A stretch of DNA of 15,021 bases from Spirogloea muscicola (Eukaryota > Streptophyta > Zygnematophyceae > Spirogloeales > Spirogloeaceae), in contig WELB01000145.1 in NCBI GenBank assembly GCA_009602725.1, forward strand, positions 236,793-251,813, given 5' to 3'. The translations under genes and the position numbers were made by a program. Positions 6,895-15,021 of the stretch are shown here, one piece after another; position 1 is the stretch's first letter, and every line of letters starts with the position of its first letter. The notes under the pieces were generated by a model that was given only the letters and a program-made list of their open reading frames with translations, was not told the DNA's origin and searched no databases.

Positions 6895-9800
6895 ATGTGG
6901 TGCCCAACGCTGTTTGGCTGGTTCCCCTGCTTTCCCTCTTCGCTGGTCGGCAGTTTGGCGCTGATGGTCGCCTACGGCATACTACTGCTCTACGGCGCAT
7001 ACTCCATCTCGCAAGCTGCTGAGCTTCTCCTGCTGGTCAAGACCCTATCCCGATCTTTGCATAAACCTCTCACAATTCATGCTATGCCCTTCGTGCATCG
7101 TAATCAGTCAGCCTATCCAGCTCGCTGCCTCGATCAAATTGTTACCCCCCACCATTACGCCTCACCTGACCTGCTGACCTGCCAGGTGTGGCCGCCAGCA
7201 ATCATTGGTGGGCTGGTGCTGCCGCTGCTCAACTCGGCCCCGCTTTGCGCGCTCATGGCGGTCTCTTGCCTCGCTGGCACTGCTGAGGAAGCGCAGGCGA
7301 GCGAGCACTCTTCTGCAACCGGAGTCTGATCTACGTCCGACTGCCAGAGCTACTGCTCTGTGCTTGCTGTAGGTGCAAAGGCTTATGCTTTGCTGGCTTA
7401 TGATGATGATGCAGGAGTCAGTGCGGACAGGCATGGGCACACTTGTGGGCTGCACCATCATGCTGCTCACTATCACCTGGGCAGGGTCAGTCATAGTTGG
7501 TCGCTGCGACCTCTCTCCTCACAACGGCGAGGCTGTGGATGCGACGCTCACCCTCGGTTGGGACACACTCCGCACAGGGGTGACAACATTGCCGTGAGCG
7601 CGCTCCTCTCGAAGACTTGGCTCAACAAATCAATAGTCAATGAATATCTCGACCAATAATTAGTACTCATTTGCAGCAGCGCATGACTTATTGACCTTCT
7701 CGGCTGGTGACGTTGTTCACCAATGGTTGATGTGAGCTTCAAAAAGCGTACTCACTAACATAGTTCAGTGTGTTATGCCACGTCTCACTCCCTTCTTCAG
7801 CGAGCTGCGGACAGGCGCGTGGATTGCTGCTGCAAGCGCAGCATTCTTCCTTGTTGCTCAGGTCCGGTGTCTACACTTAGATATTCCCCTTGAAGTTACA
7901 ATAAGACTTGATGGGAATTGCTATGCTGCCTGGCAAGATTCTGCTCTGGTCACAGTTCCATTACGATGAGGGCAGTGCCCGTTGTCGTAAGACGTGATTG
8001 CAGGCTGGTGGGACGCTGTGATAAATTTGTGTACTATGGGTTGTGCTGAAGGTACCGGCCTCATTGGGCTTCCATGGCCCAGTGGTAGCCCTCACTGGTG
8101 CAGTTGTAGCGGCCATAGCTGCGGCTGCCTACATCATCTTCCAGGTAAGTGTACAGCATATATGGCCACATTCAGAATCATTGGTTGAGACTGGTGACCA
8201 CAGAGGGCTTTCTCATTGCTGTTCGCCAGTCTAGAGGATATCATGGTCTTCTTAAACTGAACACCCTTGGCTGCTTTTGGCACTTGGCAGCTGTCTATCC
8301 CCAAGATGCAGCGGCGCACATTTTTGAGGCGCCGGCAGATTGCATTGGTGCGACACGCAGTGCTTGAGGCACACAATGTGGCGGCCTCAGAGGGCAACAT
8401 CCTCTCAAGCGCAGAGGCGGGCTGCTGCTCGGATGCCAACAGAGCATTCCTGCACAATGTATTCCGGCTTTTTGACAGAAATGGAGACAAAGTGCTCGAT
8501 GAAGCAGAGATCAAGGTGAGTGTTTTAAGTACCACCCTCCGTAGTGCTGTGCTCCAGTTCCAGACCAACCATCTCGTCCTCTTATCTCCGCCACAATTAA
8601 CATTGTGATGGTGATGTAGCCCCGCATTAGTGGCCTGACGTATATGTCTCACTTCCTTTGACGCTTCAGGAACTCATCAGAGAGACTGCTGTCCAGTCTC
8701 CAGGCTTTGTACCGAGGGAGATTGATGTACAGCTCTGGCTGAAGGTCACTGGCTGCACACAATCTGGAGTTATTCCAGAGAATGTCTTTGTGACTGCTAC
8801 ATTTGACTGGCTGACAGAGGTAGTCATTCAAAAACCCACCTATAGCTTTTCGTCTCGTTCATGCTGATGAAGTAGGCTTCAAGCCCGGCTATGCCAGGGT
8901 TTCAAGTCAGGCTACGCCGCTACAAGGCAAGCTTGTGCTTCTGCGAAATATTTCAAGAACTGGATTTCCTTTTGCAGAATGCCACCAGCAGCCAGACTCT
9001 CCAGCGGGGAGATAGTAAGCTGGTCCTGGACCTCAATGAGGAGGGCAGCGTTCTTGGGCAGCCGCTCCTTCGCGATGTTGATAACATGCTCTTCGGCAGC
9101 AAGGACAACATGCCCCACCCTGAGGATGCCAGGGATGGGTCACCACTTCGTATCTTGATAAAGGCATTGCTGATCCTTTTGTACGGCTTCTGCCTAGTCG
9201 CCCTCTTTGCAGATCCAATGGTGAGGCTTGGTACTGCTTTTCTTCCTACCGAAACAGCCTGATGATGTGCTGCGTTGACAGTATGTATCACTATCTTCAA
9301 CACTTGCTTGACCAATACCTTCTTCTTGAGCTCTCATTCAAAGGGACTTCGTTTTGCACTCAGGTGGTGGCCATTGGGGACTTCGCGAAGGCCTCCAACA
9401 TTCCGCCTTTCATTGTGTCCTTTGTGGTTGCTCCCTTTGCGTCAAACGCCAGCGAGGTTGTCTCCTCCCTCATCTTCGCTTCGAAGAAGCGGAGGCCCAA
9501 TGTGTCTTTGGCTCTCGGTCAGGTAGGACCCTTCAACTGGCTATATGAGATCGCACTGAGCTGCTGACACCCACATCTGCAGGATGATGCTGCAGTGAAT
9601 AGCAATCGTGAGTTGTGTAGTTGAATTGATATTTCTTTGGTGGGAAACTTGCATTACAAGTTGCAATATGCTATGGATTACGTCCATGGTTTTTATGAAA
9701 GTATTAGCTTGTTACTGTGGAAAACTCGTGAGGAGTAGCAGCCTGAGGTTCTGAGCAGAGGAATGCTTTAACAATGTGCAAGCACATTGCTTCGGTGATG

Positions 9801-10334
9801 CGCATGCTTTCTATGCTGCAGGGCGCTTTGCCCAGCAATATGGTGCACTGCATAGAGAGGAAGCATGTGCAGATTATCCTTCTTTGTAATACCTGGTGCA
9901 GCCTTGACAACATGAGATGTTGATTGATGGCAGGTATATGGAGCGATCACAATGAACAATACACTCTGCCTCGCCGTCTTCTACTTTCTCATATATCTCC
10001 GTGGCCTCGACTGGCAGTTTCCTGCTGAAGTGTGCTCCTTTACATTCTACCTAGGCCCTTCCTTGCATGCTCCACATGTATTTGTAGAGTAAGATCAAAG
10101 GATTATCACTCTTGATATCAGCATACTTGTCATGCCTGCCTCATACTTCACTCTTAGCCTTAAGCTTACTGTGGTTGTCAGGTGGCGGTCATCTGTGGCA
10201 GCTGCCTGGTAGTTGGCGGCATTGCTGGAAACGCAACCACATTCAAGTTGTGGGTTGCTCTTGTAGTCCTTCTCTTTTACCCCTTGAGCATTGCTTCGAT
10301 CGCACTTCTTTCCAACTTTTTCAACTGGAAGTAG
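6895..10334 (+). CDS. NCL: EF-hand Na+/Ca2+ exchanger-like protein (NCL type), 11 exons
   Basis: Membrane cation exchanger of the Ca2+/cation antiporter superfamily, plant NCL branch: two alpha repeats flank a cytosolic EF-hand region; in plants these act in Ca2+/Na+ homeostasis. Coding exons: 6895-7035, 7186-7296, 7415-7593, 7801-7861, 8052-8144, 8291-8515, 8670-8819, 8978-9220, 9364-9522, 9934-10029, 10182-10334 (TAG), giving 536 residues with every junction in phase. Seen: CPTLFGWFPC near the N-terminus; TM segment 19-40; alpha-1 GGLVLPLLNSAPLCAL (about 55-70); GMGTLVGCTIMLLT; EF-hand loop DRNGDKVLDEAE (257-268, all ligand positions met); a second, degenerate loop in exon 7; alpha-2 SFVVAPFASNASEVVSSLIF (about 420-439); VYGAITMNNTL; C-terminus NFFNWK. 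Odd points: alpha-1 lacks its acidic residue, intron 2 is GC-AG, and no signal peptide is modelled. A stop at 6847-6849 lies upstream in frame. Family certain; N-terminus and exon 4 less so. Confidence 0.88.
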
Positions 10335-10382
10335 GACCAGAGAAGCAACACTCGGCCTGTCAAAGCCTCATATGATAAGAGC

Positions 10383-10455
10383 AGCTGACTAGACTTAAGG
10401 CGATGGCTATTAGAGGCCAGCCCAAGGAAAACAAGGTCCAGAAGGGTCGGAAAGC
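10383..10455 (-). mobile_element. Decayed C-type LINE tail in the exchanger 3' UTR
   Basis: Aligned with C2 (4393-4442), it keeps GAGGCCAGCCCAAGG, AACAAGGTCC and AGAAGGGTCGG in order and spacing, but one hairpin arm has decayed to GGCTATT. An older insertion than those at 1-6290. Confidence 0.55.
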
Positions 10456-10588
10456 CCATACAGGATTTGCTTCCAAAACTTTGCACAATGCACAACTCAG
10501 CTAAACGCTCTTGGCTAGGAGGCACTCAAGAGTCAGTGTCATGATCAACCAAGGTCATATTGGGTCCATCAGGACGATTTAGCTCGCA

Positions 10589-10593
10589 TGTAA
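10589..10593 (+). terminator. Candidate TGTAA polyadenylation signal
   Basis: TGTAA, the polyadenylation signal common in green algae, occurs 254 bases after the exchanger stop codon. Assignment rests on the pentamer and its position only. Confidence 0.35.
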
Positions 10594-11134
10594 CATCGTG
10601 ACAGTCCATGCATAAGGCTGAAAGGAAGTAGTGCCTGTAGAGGGCTTACACAAGACCAACTTTACAGGAAGAGAGTGGCCCCCAAGAAGAGCAGTCTTTG
10701 CAAGCCAACAAGACAAATTCAGGAATGGGAAATGCAGAGGGTCCCGCCAGAAAGCAGGCCATCGATTTTCGTTTGGGGCAGCACGTGCAAGGCATGTAGA
10801 CATGGAATAACTACAGCCAGCTGCTATGGGGTATTTGTCAATCTCTCATGAAGCATGCAATCAGTGAGCAATTTGTGCCTGCTGTGTGCATCTCCATTGC
10901 CTACTCCTAGTATCGGTTGTACCTACTAGACGCAATCTGGATGTCAAACTAGCGGTCACTAATCAGGGCAAGGGTTAATGACTCTGCAGCTAAAGGTGAA
11001 CTTGCAATTTAGGCAATTTGCCTTCGCGTCATATGTTGGTGCTTGCTTTTGAGACGGAGTATGAAGGATATTTATGACATCTTGGCAAACGATTAGCGAC
11101 CCTGTCAGATAACAAATGGTGATGCTTCAGTACA

Positions 11135-11200
11135 CAATCACCCATCAGTGGGTGAAAGCCCATAGGGCAGCTTAACAAGCCAGCCCAAACTGAACAATTT
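11135..11200 (-). mobile_element. Possible decayed LINE tail
   Basis: CAGTGGGTGAAAG, GGGCAGCTTAACAAGCCAGC and CCAAACTGAACAA match, in order, the edge, hairpin and pre-hairpin box of minus-strand D tails (5501-5550). Divergence is high. Confidence 0.4.
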
Positions 11201-11325
11201 CTAGGAGGGATTTCCATATGTCTTGGATATGCCGAGCATGCACACATGTGCCAATGGATGCAGATAACTGATGCAACTTGTATTTAGTCAGCACTCACTC
11301 ACTCTTGATTGAGTTACGGCTGTCT

Positions 11326-14300
11326 TTAGGCTTTGGAGTACCCAGTGTGGCCAGGGTTCTGCTTCTCCCAAGCGGCCAGCCACATGTCCATCATGTCGGC
11401 CAGGAGCGTGAAGTATGCAGGGTCTAGATGCTTGAGGTCTGCTCGAACGTGCCCAATGATCTCCTTGTAGCAGGCCACAACATCTGTGGACTGCGGCAGA
11501 AGCTTCATGTTCTGCAACAGGCGGGTTGCTCGCAACAATTAGCAGCGCTTTTGCGGATGCTGCAATGCAGACAACTTCATAGCATCTGGGGTGTACCAGC
11601 TTCATCATGCGGATCCTTGCGGACTTGGTGGCAACAATCTGACGGGCTTTTCTGCCAGACAAGTCCTCGGCCAACAGCATGGGACATGCTAAGTAAGATT
11701 GCAGTGTCTCAAGTGGTCGAGACAGGCAGATACCTGGAAGAAGGGCACTATTGTTTCCTGCCATTGAATGCCATAGACCTCCACGTCCCAGTTGGCAAAC
11801 GCATTGCTGGCCTTACTGTGCCAGATGTACGGCTTGCCAGTCTTCACACCGAGGCCCAGGTGGTCACATATAACCTGTGCCATGAGCAACAGAAAGCCAA
11901 ATCTGCATCTGAGCAGAGCAGCAAATGAAGCTTGTAAAGATGCAACTCTCAGAGGGTGGAGTTGTCAAGAGGACCTGGCAAGGCTGCAAGAGTTGTACAC
12001 GAAATGAACATGCAAGACATCCAGACCATTCTCCGGTTGCATAGCAGCTCAGCCATTGTATGGCAGTATGTATGGAGAAACATGGAGGGCCGTCATTGTA
12101 ACTGTGATGCGGTTAGAAAAGCGCCCAAACTCTGCCACGCATCGAGAAGAGCTGCAGGGCACTCAGAGGTGGTGCAGCAGATCAGGTCTGCTTGAAGTGA
12201 GTCAGACCTTGGAGCACCAGCCCGCCCACATGTCTTCGTAGCGGCCCCATGGCGTCCCCTGCAGAGGAAGCAACTTTTACTTGAGCTCAACATTGAGCGA
12301 ACACAAGCCCTCTGATTGGAACAAGTTGCCCAAACTTTGTAGCCAAGCTATGCGGCATCCGGTTGCACAAAACGGTCATCGCATGCAACAAGAGAGTAAG
12401 AACTAGAGCAGACCTGTCCCATGAGCCCGAAGTACATTGCAGGCCTGCAAGACCGGGCGAGTAGGAGGAGGTGACCATCACTGCTGGATAAGTGCATCTG
12501 GCTTACTCTTTAAGTACTAGGTGACTGAGTCAGGGCAGCTATTAAGCAGGACTGCTGAAGCCATCACGCCATGTCACTTCATTCTTTGTCGGACAACAGA
12601 CTGGTCTCAGGAGGAGCTGCAGGCAGATGAGCCAGCATGGAAGCTTGCCCCAATCAAGTGGATGCAGCACGTGCTACTTTGGAGCAAGTTGTGGCAATGG
12701 CTGGGTAGCGGCTCGCCAGACCCAATGAGCTCGCGGTCAAAGGCCAGATTCATGCCACAGCAGGAATAGAGCACGCCCTTGGGTAGCGTCATCACGGCGT
12801 CGACATATCTGTCATGTGACAAGGAGGCCAGCAGTGCGACAGAGGGTGATCATCAGAACTGTCAACAAGCAGAGCTATTCATCAGGACCTCCACAGATTG
12901 GCCTCAAGTAGCACATAGTCTGTCTGTGCCAGTAACTGCACTTAAACAGCAAGAGCCAGAGGCTCAGCCACAGGTAAGGCCATACCTGTGGCTAACCTCC
13001 GCCGTCTTAGGGGAGGCATCGATTGCCAGCTGTGTGGGGCCATCATAGTCCCTGAGACTCAAGGAGCAGCTGAGTGATGGACAGCTGCAATCAAGCCCGC
13101 CTCACGGCTGGGCACTAGTTGATGCATTAGTGGGGGTTGAGCGTATGTGGATGAGGGAAGAGCATGGACAATGAGCGCTTGCCGTCGCCTTTCAGGCCGA
13201 TGCATATGATGGCCCGTGGCGAAGAGGCAGGGCAAGGTTTCTCACGGGATGTTAAGCCACATTCCATGGGAGATGGCCGTGGGCACGCCATTGCGCAGGC
13301 TGAACGGGTAACACGCCACAAAGTCTGCGTCTGCATAGAGACCAGTGCTGCGTGTCATCGCAAGTTGGGACTTGTCCGGCTCAAGACTCCAGGCTTGATC
13401 TAGGCCCTGTGCAAGAGGTAGCAGCCCTCCCGCTCGCCGAACGGAATGGGATGCTAGAATGGAATGCTAGAGCGCTCTAATTGCAATAAGTAAGTGGGAG
13501 GAAGGAGGGAGCTGCCCTATCGGAGTCTGCGGATTTGCGGTTGTCAAGTCACTGATAAGTTCTGCAAGCTGAGCCCCTCGAAATAAGTGATCTAACCATG
13601 CTGATGACGGCTCAGATGCTTTGCATACACTTCTTGCCATTCAGAATTATTGGGACCCTGAGGAGGGAGAAGAGCTACGGGCGATGGTTACCGTCCGCAA
13701 AAGGGTCGTACATGGTGTTGAAGTAGTAGGGCGTGGACGGCGTCAGCAGGTTTCGCACGTGGCCGCGCAGCGCATCCACCTCCACGCCGCCGGGGTCCTT
13801 GGCCACCTGCACAGCGGCGTCAGCGCCACACACACCCTGCTTGCTGGTCATGCCTGCTGCTGGCCTTGTAGAGCTGTTATACTAATGAGCTGAATAATCA
13901 AGCGGTGCACCTTGGGAAGTCAATCATGCTTTACGGAATTCTGTGAATTTAGGTGTTGAAGGAGTACGAGCAGAGTGGAAAGTGTCGATGAAAAGAGGGG
14001 ACTGCGGCGGAAGTGACCCACGAAGCAATCGTCGTCGATGGTGTAGATGTACTTCTTGCGCGACACGAGGAAGCCGAAGCAGCGGCAGGCGGCAGAGCGC
14101 TGCGAGATGCACTTGGCCTGGCGCCGCCGCGACATCGACGGGCAGAGAGAGGTCAGCTGCACCTTCCTTCCTTGTGCCCTACTTCCTCTCACCCCCTCTC
14201 AGTGGCCGCACAGATAACACCGCAATAAGTGGAAGCCAAATACACAGTCAGCCTCAGGCAGGGTGTCCTCTCCCTCTGTCATCTCCAGTAGACTCTGGTC

Positions 14301-14813
14301 AGCAGACCCTCTAACCTTCACTATGACGTGCATTACCGTGTCTGCGTGTGCTTAACGGCAATGCTACTTATGACAATGATGCACTGACCACGCTGGCGCT
14401 GACAACCCTCCCCGCCTAAACCTTAAACCCTAAACCCTAATCCTAAACCCCCCCATCAATCATCGCCCACGGCCAGCGCAAGAGGTCAGCAGCTTCACCA
14501 GCGGGCCGAGGACGCGCTCCACGTCTCGGCGAGTGTACATGTCGAAACTGCAAGCACAGGCCGATGACACGGGCGTGGTTTGCAACAGCATTGTGGTTGA
14601 GCTTCCAGTGCTCGGTGGGTGGCTGGGGAGGGAGGTGCAAGCGAGGGAATGGAGGGGGAAAAGGAGCACGCACGTGTAGCCTTCGGGCACTGTGACGAGC
14701 TTGTCGGGGTCGCCGTCCTTGACGATGATGAGGTGGCAGCCGCCGAACGCCCACGTCCAGCGCTCCAGGAAGTCGAGGTCACGGATCGTGGGGATCACGA
14801 TGTCGATGTTCTC
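11326..14813 (-). CDS. RGP: UDP-arabinopyranose mutase / reversibly glycosylated polypeptide, 5'-partial, 11 exons visible
   Basis: RGP/UAM interconverts UDP-arabinopyranose and UDP-arabinofuranose for wall polysaccharides and glycoproteins; in plants it is cytosolic and Golgi-associated. Minus-strand exons: 14813-14674, 14547-14499, 14117-14022, 13806-13692, 13330-13246, 13051-12986, 12808-12722, 12444-12414, 12258-12208, 11874-11734, 11511-11326 (TAA). All introns are GT-AG and phases agree; 348 residues are visible against about 350-360 in plants. Seen: [15 protein letters not shown] (start), [30 protein letters not shown] (aspartate triad, residues 91-93), [93 protein letters not shown], and a C-terminus ending in SKA. 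About 20 N-terminal residues must lie right of the window: no usable ATG exon is present. Odd: the FVRGYPFS motif reads FVACYPFS. Exon 8 is only 31 bases. Confidence 0.92.
12966..12993. promoter_or_regulatory. Inverted repeat spanning a 5' splice site
   Basis: AGCCACAGGTA (12966-12976) and TACCTGTGGCT (12983-12993) are perfect reverse complements separated by six bases. On the sense (minus) strand one arm is the last eight bases of the exon ending at 12986 plus the GTA of the splice donor, so a folded pre-mRNA would bury that donor in an 11-bp stem. A regulatory role is inference. Confidence 0.5.
14415..14454 (+). repeat. Interstitial plant-type telomeric repeat
   Basis: About five imperfect CCCTAAA units (CCTAAA, CCTTAAA, CCCTAAA, CCCTAAT, CCTAAA, then a C run) lie within the second visible intron of the RGP gene (14118-14498). 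The plus strand is the C-rich strand; the G-rich TTTAGGG strand is the gene's sense strand. Confidence 0.85.
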
Positions 14814-14958
14814 CTGAGCAAAGGTGAAGTCAACAAGGCAACTGCAGAGTTGCTGAGAGCTGCGAGCATGGCGGCGCACTGGCAGCTGGCAAGACCCGCT
14901 CTCCTTGGCTTAGGAGGGATTGAAGGAGGAAACTGGTAGGAGGGCTGAGGCGCAACAA

Positions 14959-15021
14959 GTAGGGAAGGGGGAGAAAAGGGAGTGAAGGATGGAGAGAAGG
15001 GGAGGGAGGGGGAAGGGAGGG
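14959..15021. repeat. Polypurine tract with a G-quadruplex motif
   Basis: Nearly pure purine on the plus strand. The last 23 bases (14999-15021) form five G runs of 3-5 separated by one or two A, a strict G-quadruplex pattern. In the sense direction of the RGP gene it is a pyrimidine tract upstream of the first visible exon, probably within its first intron. Confidence 0.7.

Larger units (their letters stand above)
10335..11325. other. Convergent intergenic spacer with 3' UTRs
   Basis: About 990 bases between the 3' ends of the two host genes, expected to hold both 3' UTRs. I find no credible coding region; the open frames of 70-80 codons here have no recognisable motif. Two decayed LINE tails lie inside. 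Confidence 0.6.

Noticed and set aside
6267-6896. Minus-strand open frame of 209 codons with a hydrophobic start, divergent from the exchanger gene
   Set aside because: No recognisable family, low-complexity Ser/Leu and Arg/Pro stretches including the GA repeat and the N, and it runs into LINE tail sequence at its end; probably chance.
7747-7800. Alternative longer exon 4 of the exchanger starting at 7747 or 7769
   Set aside because: The acceptor at 7800 (CTCCCTTCTTCAG) has the best pyrimidine tract, is in phase with the donor at 7594, and gives a gapless family alignment; the alternatives add unaligned residues or break phase.
8875-8920. Imperfect tandem copy of a 22-base GGCTTCAAGCCCGGCTATGCC-like unit in an exchanger intron
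   Set aside because: Only two diverged units within an intron; nothing further supports a function.
10579-10803. 74-codon minus-strand open frame in the intergenic spacer
   Set aside because: No motif, no splice or start context of note, and it lies within expected 3' UTR sequence.
13127-13240. Minus-strand G-L-K-G-D-G-K, resembling the G-L-M-G-D-G-Q segment of RGP proteins
   Set aside because: It lies between the exons for WLNIP and DYDGPTQ, where the protein order does not allow it, and the real counterpart ([13 protein letters not shown]) is encoded at 12208-12444. Treated as intron coincidence.

Overview
The window is nuclear DNA of a eukaryote, most likely a green alga (chlorophyte or trebouxiophyte type). 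The evidence is two intron-dense genes with GT-AG splicing whose products match plant and algal families (an EF-hand Na+/Ca2+ exchanger-like protein and a reversibly glycosylated polypeptide/UDP-arabinopyranose mutase), a plant-type CCCTAAA telomeric repeat inside an intron, and a GC-rich non-LTR retrotransposon graveyard. The genus cannot be fixed from the sequence alone.

Layout. (1) Positions 1 to about 6290 are almost entirely non-LTR retrotransposon (LINE) debris. One long degenerate element on the minus strand (about 630-3395) carries a reverse transcriptase with a YADD box, a CCHC zinc knuckle and a restriction-like endonuclease motif. Around it lie about a dozen 5'-truncated copies, on both strands, from at least four subfamilies (called A to D here). 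All of them end in the same kind of 3' tail: a GGGCTGGC/GCCAGCCC hairpin followed by a short conserved block and, in several copies, a TTC-rich end. Copies are nested in one another. Two insertions can be read exactly from their target-site duplications, and one copy shows a twin-priming-like 5' inversion. (2) 6291-6894 is the 5' flank of the first host gene and contains a GA microsatellite. (3) 6895-10334 (+) is an 11-exon gene for an NCL-type EF-hand cation exchanger, 536 codons as modelled. (4) 10335-11325 is a 3'-to-3' intergenic spacer holding decayed LINE tails. (5) 11326-14813 (-) is an 11-exon gene for a UDP-arabinopyranose mutase/RGP, 348 residues visible, with its first exon beyond the right edge of the window.

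The two host genes converge and have no obvious joint pathway: one is a membrane Ca2+/cation transporter, the other a cytosolic/Golgi-associated nucleotide-sugar mutase. In both, one residue considered functionally central in the family is replaced: the acidic residue of the first alpha repeat in the exchanger, and the Arg158 equivalent in the mutase. Exon models were built by hand from splice signals plus family alignment from memory. Every exon joins in phase, but no transcript or database check was possible.
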